Below, piece after piece: positions 35,976 through 44,412 of a DNA stretch of 64,000 bases (position 1 is its first letter; each line of letters opens with the position of its first letter). Below the pieces are notes generated by a model. The model worked only from the letters and a program-made list of their open reading frames with translations. It did no database searches and was not told where the DNA came from. A program made the position numbers and the translations under genes. Origin of the DNA: an uncultured Spirochaetales bacterium (GTDB lineage: Bacteria; Spirochaetota; Spirochaetia; Sphaerochaetales; Sphaerochaetaceae); NCBI GenBank assembly GCA_944390025.1, contig CALXOK010000003.1:62001-126000 (forward strand), given 5' to 3'.

Positions 35976-37622
35976 TCAGTTGAGAGTCACGACACTCGGG
36001 TCATAGTCTGCCGGCGGAACAAAGCCGAGCAGAGTCATACATGTGGCAGCCACTGATGAGATTCCAAGTCCCTCCTTGAGATCCTTTGAATACTCTCCAT
36101 TCCAGTTGTCATCACAGATGATACACGGAACAGGATTGAGGGAGTGGCTGGTCTTGCTCTTCGGCTCGCCGTCTGCCCTGAGCTTGAGAGAGCCGTCCTT
36201 GCCATGTTCATACATGTCATCAGCATTACCGTGATCAGCGGTTACGACCATCACGCCACCTGCGGCCTTCACAGCATCCCAGATTCTTCCAATCTGGATA
36301 TCCATACCTTCCATAGAGCAGACAACCGCTTCAAAGACACCTGTATGGCCGACCATGTCTCCGTTGGGGAAATTGAGTTTGATGAAGTCCCACTTTCCGC
36401 TCTCGATTTCCTTGATGACGCGGTCTGCAATCTCAGCACACTTCATCCAGGGTCTCTGCTCGAAAGGAACGATGTCGCTGGGAATCTCAACGTATTCCTC
36501 AAGCTTCTCATCAAACTTTCCTGTCTTGTTTCCATTGAAGAAGTATGTGACATGACCGAACTTCTGGGTTTCGGAAATGGAGAACTGCTTCACATTGCTT
36601 GCGCACAGGTACTCTGCCATTGTCCTGTCAATTGAAGGAGGATCGACAAGGTACTGATGCGGCACATGAAGGTCTCCATCATACTCCATCATTCCTGCAT
36701 ACTCCACCTTCGGATGGCGCTTTCTGTCGAACTCCGTGAGAGTCTCGGCCTCAAAGGCCTTTGTAATCTCCAGAGCACGGTCGCCTCTGAAGTTGAAGAG
36801 GATGACGGAATCTCCGTCCTCAATTGTTCCAACAGGCTTTCCGTCCTTAGCGATGACAAAGGGAGGAAGATCCTGGTCGATTGCTCCAGTCTCTGCCCTG
36901 AGCGTCTCGATAGCCTCATGAGCAGAAGAGAACTGACGGCCTTCACCGAGAACATGTGTCTCCCAGCCCTTCCTGACCATATCCCAGTTGGCATTGTAGC
37001 GGTCCATTGTGATAACCATTCTTCCACCGCCGGAAGCAATGCATGCGTCAAAGCTGTCATCGCAAAGAGATGAAAGGAATTCTGCGAACGGGTCGAAATA
37101 ATCAAGAGCGCTCATCTCTCCGACATCCCTTCCGTCAAGAAGCGCATGTACGCGGACACGCTTCACACCCTCTTTCTTCGCCTCAAGGACCATAGCCTTG
37201 AGATGGTCGATATGAGAGTGTACGTTTCCATCGGAAAGCAGCCCGAGGAAGTGGAGAGTTCCACCTGTCTTCTTCACATTCTCAACCAGTGTTTTCCAGG
37301 TCTTTCCCTTGAACATCAGGCCGGAGGAGATGGACTCGCTTACCAGAGCGGCTCCCTGATGGAAGACCCTTCCGCAACCCATTGCATTGTGACCGACCTC
37401 ACTGTTGCCCATATCAGCATCAGAAGGCAGACCGACAGCAAGTCCGTGTGCCTTGAGCTTTGTCCATGGGTACTTCGCATAAAGCTGGTCGAGATTCTTT
37501 GTCATGGCGGCACTTACAGCATCGCCATCCTTATACTTGCCAAAACCAACACCGTCCATGATGACAAGCACCACAGGACCCTTTCTGCTGATTTTTCCGT
37601 TTTTCTTCAAGGCTTCTACCAT
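35976..37622 (-). CDS. gpmI: 2,3-bisphosphoglycerate-independent phosphoglycerate mutase
   Basis: A 548-aa glycolytic enzyme that interconverts 3- and 2-phosphoglycerate. Metal ligands and the phosphoserine nucleophile are visible: Asp23 in VIMDGVG, Ser74 in DADMGNSEVGH, then DGRDV, GDRALE and VTADHGNADDM near the C-terminus. The length is somewhat above the usual 505-515 aa. ATG 37622 is preceded by AAGGAAGGA. It is a single gene between the aminopeptidase and YbaK genes. Confidence 0.96.
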   Translation of the reverse strand: MVEALKKNGKISRKGPVVLVIMDGVGFGKYKDGDAVSAAMTKNLDQLYAKYPWTKLKAHGLAVGLPSDADMGNSEVGHNAMGCGRVFHQGAALVSESISSGLMFKGKTWKTLVENVKKTGGTLHFLGLLSDGNVHSHIDHLKAMVLEAKKEGVKRVRVHALLDGRDVGEMSALDYFDPFAEFLSSLCDDSFDACIASGGGRMVITMDRYNANWDMVRKGWETHVLGEGRQFSSAHEAIETLRAETGAIDQDLPPFVIAKDGKPVGTIEDGDSVILFNFRGDRALEITKAFEAETLTEFDRKRHPKVEYAGMMEYDGDLHVPHQYLVDPPSIDRTMAEYLCASNVKQFSISETQKFGHVTYFFNGNKTGKFDEKLEEYVEIPSDIVPFEQRPWMKCAEIADRVIKEIESGKWDFIKLNFPNGDMVGHTGVFEAVVCSMEGMDIQIGRIWDAVKAAGGVMVVTADHGNADDMYEHGKDGSLKLRADGEPKSKTSHSLNPVPCIICDDNWNGEYSKDLKEGLGISSVAATCMTLLGFVPPADYDPSVVTLN

Positions 37623-37669
37623 ATTATCCTTCCTTGTTTTCTATTTCTGGATTCTACCATTCTTTTTTC

Positions 37670-39454
37670 TCATTCGCCTAGAGGAAGCGTGCTCTGTCTC
37701 AGATACTCCAGCGCCCCTGTGCTTACTCTGTCATGAAGCTCATCATAAATCCATTCATGATAGCTGTTGACCAGATTCACCTCTTCCTGAGAAAGAAGGC
37801 TCAGATCAATTAGGCGCCTCTCGTATGGCACAAGAGTCAGCGTCTCGAAAGACAGGAACTGCCCCATCTGTGTCTTTATGTCCTTCTGCACAGCAAGAAG
37901 GTTTTCTATCCTTATTCCGTACTGGCCTTCTTTGTAGACACCCGGCTCGTCAGAAAGCACCATGCCTTCCTCAAGAGGAACGTCTATCATGGCAGGAGAG
38001 ATCCTCGCAGGACCTTCATGCACATTCAGACAGCATCCGACGCCATGACCTGTCCCATGGAAAAAAGAAAGGCCGTACATCCACAGAAACTGCTTTGCAA
38101 GCACATCAAGCTGATAGCCACGCGTTCCCCGGATGAAGCGCTGGCGTGCAAGCGCGAGATGTCCTTTGAGAACCAGAGTGTAATCCCTTTTCTGTTCTGC
38201 TGCAGCTTGTCCGAAAAGCAGTGTGCGTGTGATATCAGTCGTGCCGCAGTCATACTGGGCTCCGGTATCAAGAACAAGCAGTCCTGACTTGTCAATGGCG
38301 GCATTGCTGCTGTCATTTGCACTGTAATGAACGATTGCACCATGTTCGCCAAATGCTGAAATCGGAGCAAAAGAAGGCTCTCTGTAACCCGGCATCTTCG
38401 CTCTCTCCTCTTCAAGAAGAGCCGAAATATCCATCTCTTTGTATCTGCCGTCCACACAGGAGAAATCAATACGGCTCATGGCATTGACAAAAGCCACAGC
38501 ATCCAGCAGATGACTGCTTCTCATGCCAGCCAGTTCAAGCACGTTTTTCCTGGCCTTCATGTCAGTCGAGAAATCCCGGCCTGTAATGGAGCCTTCCCTG
38601 TCAAGAATCTCCTTGAAAAGCGTGTTCACACGCTCATCATTGTAATAGGCTTTCCCATGGACAAGCTGGCCAAGGACGAAAAAGACATCGTTATAGTCCT
38701 GCACGATGAAATCCTGGCTGACTGTTTCCAGCGTCTCACTGTCAAAGCGCTTTCTGTCTGTAAAAAGCACCGCCTTGCCGCTGTCGATGAAAAGGAAAGA
38801 AAGGAACACCGGGTTACACTCGATATCAGCTCCGCGGAGATTGGTTATCCAGGCGATATCATCAAGACTGGCGATGAAGGTGTAATCTGCCCCGCAAGAG
38901 GCAAGATGAGCTCTTATCTTCTCAAGCTTGTCAGCACTTGTAAGCCCGGCGAGGGAAAGAGGAAGTGCTCGAACGGAAGAGAAAGGATAATCAGGACGGT
39001 CTGTCCAGATGCTTCCGACAAGATCCCCTGTTGCAACGAAACTTGCACAGGAAGAAGCAAGCAGTGCGCTAAGCTGATTGAAGCGGCTTATACTGAGCGT
39101 TGATGCACACTGTCCGACCTTCTGTGAGGGCTCAGCATTCTCCGCCAGATACTCTTCAAGGGAAGGGTAACCCGGCGTATCCATCTTCATCAGGCTTATT
39201 CCGCTGCCTTCCAGCTCTTTCTCTGCCTGTATGAAATAACGGGAATCCGTCCACAGAAAAGCCTGTGTGGATGTAACGAGAACAACACCGGCAGATCCTG
39301 TGAATCCGCTGATGAACTCACGGGTTCTCCAGTGAGGTGCCACATACTCGCTGAAGTGGGCATCCGTCCCGTCCACGATATAGAAAGACAGCCCGTTCCT
39401 GTCCATCTGACGGCGCAAGTCAGCCAGTCTTTTTTCTATTTCTCCTGGAGCCAT
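37670..39454 (-). CDS. Xaa-Pro aminopeptidase (aminopeptidase P, long form)
   Basis: A 594-aa M24B metallopeptidase with two N-terminal creatinase-like domains and a C-terminal pita-bread catalytic domain (about 300-530). Dimetal ligands lie in LVLDTGAQYDCGTTDITRT, FFHGTGHGVGCCLNVHEGP, SDEPGVY and IRIENLLAV. It removes an N-terminal residue preceding proline, in the cytoplasm. ATG 39454 is chosen because GGAGGAG lies 6 nt upstream; the ATG at 39478 is deep inside lgt without a site. The 5' end overlaps lgt by 35 nt. Confidence 0.95.
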   Translation of the reverse strand: MAPGEIEKRLADLRRQMDRNGLSFYIVDGTDAHFSEYVAPHWRTREFISGFTGSAGVVLVTSTQAFLWTDSRYFIQAEKELEGSGISLMKMDTPGYPSLEEYLAENAEPSQKVGQCASTLSISRFNQLSALLASSCASFVATGDLVGSIWTDRPDYPFSSVRALPLSLAGLTSADKLEKIRAHLASCGADYTFIASLDDIAWITNLRGADIECNPVFLSFLFIDSGKAVLFTDRKRFDSETLETVSQDFIVQDYNDVFFVLGQLVHGKAYYNDERVNTLFKEILDREGSITGRDFSTDMKARKNVLELAGMRSSHLLDAVAFVNAMSRIDFSCVDGRYKEMDISALLEEERAKMPGYREPSFAPISAFGEHGAIVHYSANDSSNAAIDKSGLLVLDTGAQYDCGTTDITRTLLFGQAAAEQKRDYTLVLKGHLALARQRFIRGTRGYQLDVLAKQFLWMYGLSFFHGTGHGVGCCLNVHEGPARISPAMIDVPLEEGMVLSDEPGVYKEGQYGIRIENLLAVQKDIKTQMGQFLSFETLTLVPYERRLIDLSLLSQEEVNLVNSYHEWIYDELHDRVSTGALEYLRQSTLPLGE

Positions 39455-40406
39455 TTCCTCTCCTCCCTCTGTTGACATAAATGAAAAGAATGACGGCAGA
39501 TACCATCATCAGGAAACAGAAAACCTGTCCTTTTGAAATATTCAGGAAGGACCCGAAAAGCGCGATGTTGCCGCTTCCTTCCCCAAGGCTGATCACATAG
39601 CCGATGTTGGCATCCGGCTGACGGCAGTATTCTATGAAAAAGCGGAAAAAGCCGTATCCGAAAATGTAAAACGACAGCATGGAACCGCTCTTCAGGGAAT
39701 ATTTTCTTACTAAAGGCCTCATTATGAACCACAGAATGAGGAAAAGCACAATTCCTTCAAAAAAGGCCTCATACAGCTGGGAAGGATGCCGCGGCAGGTT
39801 AATCATCTGGGGCGTGATATAACTCATGCCATGTGCGTCTGCAACCTGCCTCACCCATTCCTGTGATGTTGAGAAAGAAGGAGCTGACGGGAAGACCATG
39901 CCCCAGGGCTTTGTTGTCACCCGGCCGTAAAGCTCCCCGTTGATGAAGTTGCCAAGGCGTCCGAAGGTGTAGCCAAGAGGGATTCCTGCAACGATGTAGT
40001 CAACATATTTGAGGAAATCAATCTTCTTGTATCTCGCATAAAGGTAGCCGGCAACAAGCGCTCCCACCACACCGCCATGGTAGCTCATGCCGGGAAGGCC
40101 TACGAACTCTCCGTTCCTGAAAGGCCAGAAGATGAGCCAGGGATGGGAAAGATAATAGCCCGCATCGCTGTAAAACAGGACAGAGAACAGGTGTGCTCCT
40201 ATTAAAAGCCCGATAACTCCCCACATGAAAAGCATCTGGCTTGTATCATCATCAAGTTCGTTTTTCTTGTCCTTCTTCAGCTGCCAGCGGTAAAGTGCAT
40301 ATGCGATTGCAAAGGCCACAAGATACATAACCGCATACCACCTGACAGGCAGAAAGGACACTACATAAGGATCCAGCCAAGACGGATAATCGATATAAAG
40401 AGGCAT
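39420..40406 (-). CDS. lgt: Prolipoprotein diacylglyceryl transferase
   Basis: A 328-aa inner-membrane enzyme that attaches diacylglycerol to the lipobox cysteine of prolipoproteins. Signatures: MSYHGG (His110), FGRLGNFINGELYGR (149-163, catalytic Arg150) and HPSQLYEA; seven predicted helices. There is no ribosome site: TTGACC-17-TAAACT ends 6 nt before the ATG, so the mRNA should be leaderless. Divergent from the protease gene with the two -35 boxes touching. Lipoproteins are abundant in spirochaetes. Confidence 0.96.
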   Translation of the reverse strand: MPLYIDYPSWLDPYVVSFLPVRWYAVMYLVAFAIAYALYRWQLKKDKKNELDDDTSQMLFMWGVIGLLIGAHLFSVLFYSDAGYYLSHPWLIFWPFRNGEFVGLPGMSYHGGVVGALVAGYLYARYKKIDFLKYVDYIVAGIPLGYTFGRLGNFINGELYGRVTTKPWGMVFPSAPSFSTSQEWVRQVADAHGMSYITPQMINLPRHPSQLYEAFFEGIVLFLILWFIMRPLVRKYSLKSGSMLSFYIFGYGFFRFFIEYCRQPDANIGYVISLGEGSGNIALFGSFLNISKGQVFCFLMMVSAVILFIYVNRGRRGNGSRRNRKKTG

Positions 40407-40412
40407 GCATGA

Positions 40413-40441
40413 AGTTTAGCTGTTGCACAGGCACAGGTCAA
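40413..40441 (-). promoter_or_regulatory. lgt promoter, predicted leaderless
   Basis: Minus strand TTGACC (40441-40436), 17-bp spacer, TAAACT (40418-40413), six bases, ATG 40406. The -35 hexamer abuts the -35 of the opposite promoter. Confidence 0.7.
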
Positions 40442-40470
40442 TTGAAGGACTGCTCCGTTTTGTCTACACT
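40442..40470 (+). promoter_or_regulatory. Promoter of the C-terminal processing protease, predicted leaderless
   Basis: TTGAAG (40442-40447), 17-bp spacer, TACACT (40465-40470), six bases, ATG 40477. Back to back with the lgt promoter. Confidence 0.65.
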
Positions 40471-40476
40471 TGAGAC

Positions 40477-41904
40477 ATGAGAAAGGGAAGGAAACTGATT
40501 GTCTCGCTTCTGATTGCACTTCTGCTGTGCTTTTCTGCACTTGCCGCAGGAGCCGCAGAAGAGGCCGGTACTGAAATCTCAGTGAAAAGCAGTGAGATTT
40601 CCCAGACGCTTGCAAGAATCAACACACTTTACCAGTATCTGAAGGTCAACTCATTCTACGATATAAAAGAGGATGATATCGAAGAGAATCTCACCCGTGC
40701 CCTGATGGCTTCGCTGAATGATCCATATGCCGCTTATTTCACCAATGATGAGGCACAGGACATGGAGGAAAGCATCGCAGGAAGCTATGTGGGACTTGGC
40801 GTCTACATCAGCAAGTATGACCCTCTTTTCATAGACTGGGAGGATGAGACGACCTGGATGCTCCAGATTACAAGTCCCTTCCCGGGAGGCCCTGCTGACA
40901 GAGCCGGACTCAGGGCAAAGGACTACATAAGCCACATCAATGGGGAATCTGTGGCACAGATGACAGTTGACGAGGCAAGCGAGCTTCTGAAGGGAGAAGA
41001 AGGTGTTCCTGTCACGCTGACAGTGCACAGAGGTTCAAGTGTCTTCACAATCTCTGTCGCCCCAGAAAAGGTGACAACACCTACAATCAGCTACACAATG
41101 CTTGAGGGGACGGACTATGGCTACATCGCCATAACGACATTCTCCACGACTACCTATCCTCTGGTGAGTGAGGCCCTGAGCAATCTCACGGCGCAGGGGA
41201 TGAAGGCCCTGATTATTGACTTGAGAAACAACGGAGGAGGAACCGTCAATTCAGCCTCCCTGATTGCCAACTACTTCGTCCAGACCGGCGATGTGATTTT
41301 CACAATTGAATACAAGGACGGATCCGGACGGCCCGACACAGTATGCAAGGCAAGCAACCAGACGAGGAAGTACAGCCTTCCTGTGGTCATCCTGGTGAAT
41401 GGAGGAACTGCAAGCGCGAGCGAGATTCTCAGTGCGGCTCTGCAGGACAACTCAGAAGGAATAATCATCGGACAGCAGACCTTCGGCAAGGGCATCATAC
41501 AGGATGTCATACCCTGGAATGAAGGCTTCATACGATACACATCCAGCCACTATCTTACACCGGATGGTCATGACATCCATGAAGTTGGAATAACTCCTGA
41601 CATCATCGTTGAAGAGCCGCCGATGTCTCCTGAGCAGACAGAAGAGTATTTCTCATTCATAAGCGAGCATGAAGAGGACATCATCAGATGGACCGAAGAG
41701 AGGCCGGAATACACGACAGAGAATATAGAATCCTTCGTTTCCCAGTATCTTGATGAGATATCATTTGATCCAATCTACCTCAGCGTCGCAATACGTAACC
41801 AGTACATTGTCCAGATGGACTGGGATGAGCGGCCGGTTGCGGATCCTGAGTATGACATTTTCCTTAAAGAGGCTGTCAGCTGGCTTGACAGACAGGGCCT
41901 ATGA
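40477..41904 (+). CDS. C-terminal processing peptidase (S41, CtpA-like)
   Basis: A 475-aa secreted or periplasmic serine protease. A signal peptide with a basic n-region and LIVSLLIALLLCFSALAAGA core occupies about 1-27; a PDZ domain lies near 90-170; the S41 core has the catalytic dyad Ser313 (NGGTASASE) and Lys338 with Gln342 (QTFGKGIIQ). Such enzymes trim the C-termini of envelope proteins or degrade tagged ones. rsmE follows with a 4-nt overlap. Confidence 0.95.
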   Translation: MRKGRKLIVSLLIALLLCFSALAAGAAEEAGTEISVKSSEISQTLARINTLYQYLKVNSFYDIKEDDIEENLTRALMASLNDPYAAYFTNDEAQDMEESIAGSYVGLGVYISKYDPLFIDWEDETTWMLQITSPFPGGPADRAGLRAKDYISHINGESVAQMTVDEASELLKGEEGVPVTLTVHRGSSVFTISVAPEKVTTPTISYTMLEGTDYGYIAITTFSTTTYPLVSEALSNLTAQGMKALIIDLRNNGGGTVNSASLIANYFVQTGDVIFTIEYKDGSGRPDTVCKASNQTRKYSLPVVILVNGGTASASEILSAALQDNSEGIIIGQQTFGKGIIQDVIPWNEGFIRYTSSHYLTPDGHDIHEVGITPDIIVEEPPMSPEQTEEYFSFISEHEEDIIRWTEERPEYTTENIESFVSQYLDEISFDPIYLSVAIRNQYIVQMDWDERPVADPEYDIFLKEAVSWLDRQGL

Positions 41905-42662
41905 GAATCTTCCTGCTTGATTCATCATATGACAAAAGCGGAATCTATCCGCTTAAGAAAAGGGATAAGAACTATCTTTTCAACTCATTGCGGCTCTGTG
42001 AAGGAGATACCATCAGCGCCCGGGATGCAGATGGAAGCTATTATGAAGCAAGAATCAGCGGTGATAACTGTCTTGTCCTGACGCCTTCGGCAAAACCGGA
42101 AAACAGTCTCACCGATTCACTCTCCGGCTACAGGGGAAGGCTTCCTGCCATTCATCTCTACCAGTGCATTGCAAAGGGAAAGAAGAATGAGGAAATCGCA
42201 CGTATGGCCTGCGAGGCTGGAGTCTCCTCTGTCTGTTTCGTGCAAAGCCGTTTCACACAGGAGAAGACACTCACCTGTCATGCTCTTGAGAGAATAACGC
42301 TGATTATGAAAGAGGCCGTACAGCAAAGCGGCTCTGAAACTGTTGTGAAAACGCCTCAGGTCCTTTCCTTCGATGAGGCAATCAGCAAGGCAGAAGGGAA
42401 AATAATAATGCTTCATCAGGCAAAAGGGGAAAAATCCCAGAATCTTGTCCAGATTCTTCAGGGTATGGATGAAAAAAGCGAGATTTCACTCTTCACCGGT
42501 CCTGAAGGTGGTTTCAGTGATGAGGAATGTGAAAAGGCAATTCTCGCAGGAGCCTCACTTTGCCTGCTGACAACAAACATCCTGCGCTGTGAGACAGCCG
42601 CAATATATGCGACAGGCGCAATCCAGACAATACTGTGTTCCTCTGCTGACGACGGGTGCTGA
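41901..42662 (+). CDS. rsmE: 16S rRNA m3U1498 methyltransferase
   Basis: A 253-aa SPOUT methyltransferase with an N-terminal PUA-like domain and the C-terminal knot: IALYQC-like IHLYQCIAKGKKNEE, MKEAVQQSGSE, FTGPEGGFSDEE and TTNILRCETAAIYA. It methylates U1498 of 16S rRNA in the assembled 30S subunit. The ATG overlaps the protease stop (ATGA). Confidence 0.94.
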   Translation: MRIFLLDSSYDKSGIYPLKKRDKNYLFNSLRLCEGDTISARDADGSYYEARISGDNCLVLTPSAKPENSLTDSLSGYRGRLPAIHLYQCIAKGKKNEEIARMACEAGVSSVCFVQSRFTQEKTLTCHALERITLIMKEAVQQSGSETVVKTPQVLSFDEAISKAEGKIIMLHQAKGEKSQNLVQILQGMDEKSEISLFTGPEGGFSDEECEKAILAGASLCLLTTNILRCETAAIYATGAIQTILCSSADDGC

Positions 42663-42767
42663 TGATGAGCACTGCTCGCCGATAGTGAAACTGAAGAAAA
42701 ATAAATCTGGAAACTGATATGCACTCTGTTTTAAAGTCTCTCCCGGGTATTTCAGGAGAGAGAAAAC

Positions 42768-43880
42768 ATGCTCTATTTCGTCACTTCAAACAGACACATC
42801 AGATCCAGACTGGAAGGCTTCATCAAACAGGAGGAAGCCCTGTTCTTCACCTCTGTCATCCGCATGGAAAACGCATGCGCTGAAAGCACAGAACCGTTTT
42901 CTGTCATCATTGACGAGAACCTCAGCTCAGGAGAGGTCTCCTCTTTCTTGCTCAGGCAGAAGAACAATCCCCGGCTTGAACATCTCATCCTTCTGGCAGG
43001 AAGCGGCCCTGATGTGCAGACAAGCTTTCATGACAGCCGGCTTTCTGTAATCAGAAAGGATTATCTTGTCTCCGGTCTTGCTTCAATTCTTGCCCGTGCA
43101 CCGCGCACAGCAGATAAGCGTACTTCCAGCATAATCGGCTCTTCTGCCCTGATGAGAAAGCTGCGTTATGACATTGACAGAGCAGGCAGAAGCAGGTGCA
43201 ATGTCATCATCTGCGGAGAGACAGGAAGTGGAAAGGAGCTTGTGGCAAGGGAAATCCATCACAGCATCCATTCAAACAGAGCACCAGTGATAAACTGTGC
43301 CCTGCTGAACAGCGACCTGCTTGAAAGTACTCTCTTCGGTCATAAGGCAGGAGCCTTTTCCGGCGCAATCAGCGACCAGAAGGGCCTTGTGGAGGACGCA
43401 GATGGAACCAGTCTAATCCTGGATGAGATTGAGGAACTCAGCGTGAAGACTCAGGCCAAGCTGCTGCGTTTTCTTGACAGCGGGGAGTACTCTCCTCTTG
43501 GCGACAGGAGTGTACACCATTCAAGCTGCAGGATCATCGCAATCACAAATAGACCGGTTTCCGCCTTATACAGGGAAAACCTTCTACGCAAGGACTTCTA
43601 TATGCGTATAGCAGGTGCCACTATCCAGGTTCCGCCACTCAAGGCTCATCTGGAAGATATGGAAGAACTTGTAAGGGCAAGAGAGAAGGAAAAGGGATAC
43701 AGAGATCACATAAAGGACATAGACAGCCTTAAATCCTATTCATGGCCTGGCAATGTCCGTGAGCTTTTCCATTGTGTTGACAGACTTCATATGAACGGTC
43801 TGGAAGAGACTTCTCTCGTGCTTGGTGATATTGTCAGTGATCCGTGTTTCCAATACGGGGAAAAGACATATTCAGTATGA
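42768..43880 (+). CDS. Sigma-54-type AAA+ activator without DNA-binding domain
   Basis: A 370-aa protein. An N-terminal diverged receiver-like region (about 1-110) lacks obvious phosphorylation residues. The AAA+ domain follows with Walker A GETGSGKE (150-157), the sigma-54 contact loop GAFSGA (195-200; usual form GAFTGA), Walker B LILDEIEEL and SWPGNVREL. The sequence ends soon after, with no Fis-type helix-turn-helix. Such truncated activators can work from solution or through a partner. AGGAGAG precedes the ATG. It is the last plus-strand gene before the 0.5 kb DnaA-box region. Confidence 0.87.
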   Translation: MLYFVTSNRHIRSRLEGFIKQEEALFFTSVIRMENACAESTEPFSVIIDENLSSGEVSSFLLRQKNNPRLEHLILLAGSGPDVQTSFHDSRLSVIRKDYLVSGLASILARAPRTADKRTSSIIGSSALMRKLRYDIDRAGRSRCNVIICGETGSGKELVAREIHHSIHSNRAPVINCALLNSDLLESTLFGHKAGAFSGAISDQKGLVEDADGTSLILDEIEELSVKTQAKLLRFLDSGEYSPLGDRSVHHSSCRIIAITNRPVSALYRENLLRKDFYMRIAGATIQVPPLKAHLEDMEELVRAREKEKGYRDHIKDIDSLKSYSWPGNVRELFHCVDRLHMNGLEETSLVLGDIVSDPCFQYGEKTYSV

Positions 43881-44397
43881 GAAAAACGGCATCCTCAAAA
43901 CTCACTAAAAGAGAAAACTGTCCACATTTCACCTCTGTTTTTCCTTAAGCCAGAAACATATGTTCTTTTCTGTCTGAATTCACAGAAAAAACTGCTTTGC
44001 GAAACTTTTCCACAAGTTTTCAACAAGCTTGTGGAAAACTCTGTTCAAAGTTATTTTTACACGTAAGATGTAAGGGAAACAGAACATAATCATACAAATT
44101 TTTAAAAACTGTTAACTTCTTTTAAATTAAGGACTTATTTTTACCGTTTTACCTAAATTTTTCATAAAACCTATATAACTTTTTCATAATTCAAACTTAT
44201 TACAGCCAAAAAAAAAGAAGCTGTGGAAAACTGAGTTTTCAACAGGTTTTCAACAAGCGTAGACAAATTGTGCATAATTGAATAAATCTCACAGGGAGAG
44301 AAAAATAAAGCTGTTGAAAACCTGAAAACGTACATTCTGCCTGTCTTTTCACCTGTCGGAAGTTTGGCTTTTCTGGCAGCTGTGTTTACTAAAAAAA
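43881..44397. other. AT-rich convergent gap with DnaA-box-like cluster
   Basis: No gene; flanked by converging 3' ends. DnaA-box-like nonamers: TTTTCCACA 44006-44014, TTTTCAACA 44017-44025, TGTGGAAAA 44030-44038 and 44222-44230, TTTTCAACA 44236-44244 and 44247-44255, TGTGCATAA 44269-44277 (complement TTATGCACA, the E. coli consensus), TGTTGAAAA 44312-44320. The first TTTTCCACA and the first TGTGGAAAA lie in an inverted pair around TTTTCAACAAGC. The middle (44040-44210) is very AT-rich. No DnaA-trio is seen. It could be a DnaA-titrating or second origin element. Confidence 0.65.
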
Positions 44398-44412
44398 TCA
44401 GTTCCGTCTGAT
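44391..44412 (-). terminator. Short terminator at the murA stop
   Basis: Minus strand ATCAG-ACGGAA-CTGAT followed by T residues; the stem includes the murA stop codon. Only 5 bp, so moderate support. Confidence 0.45.
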
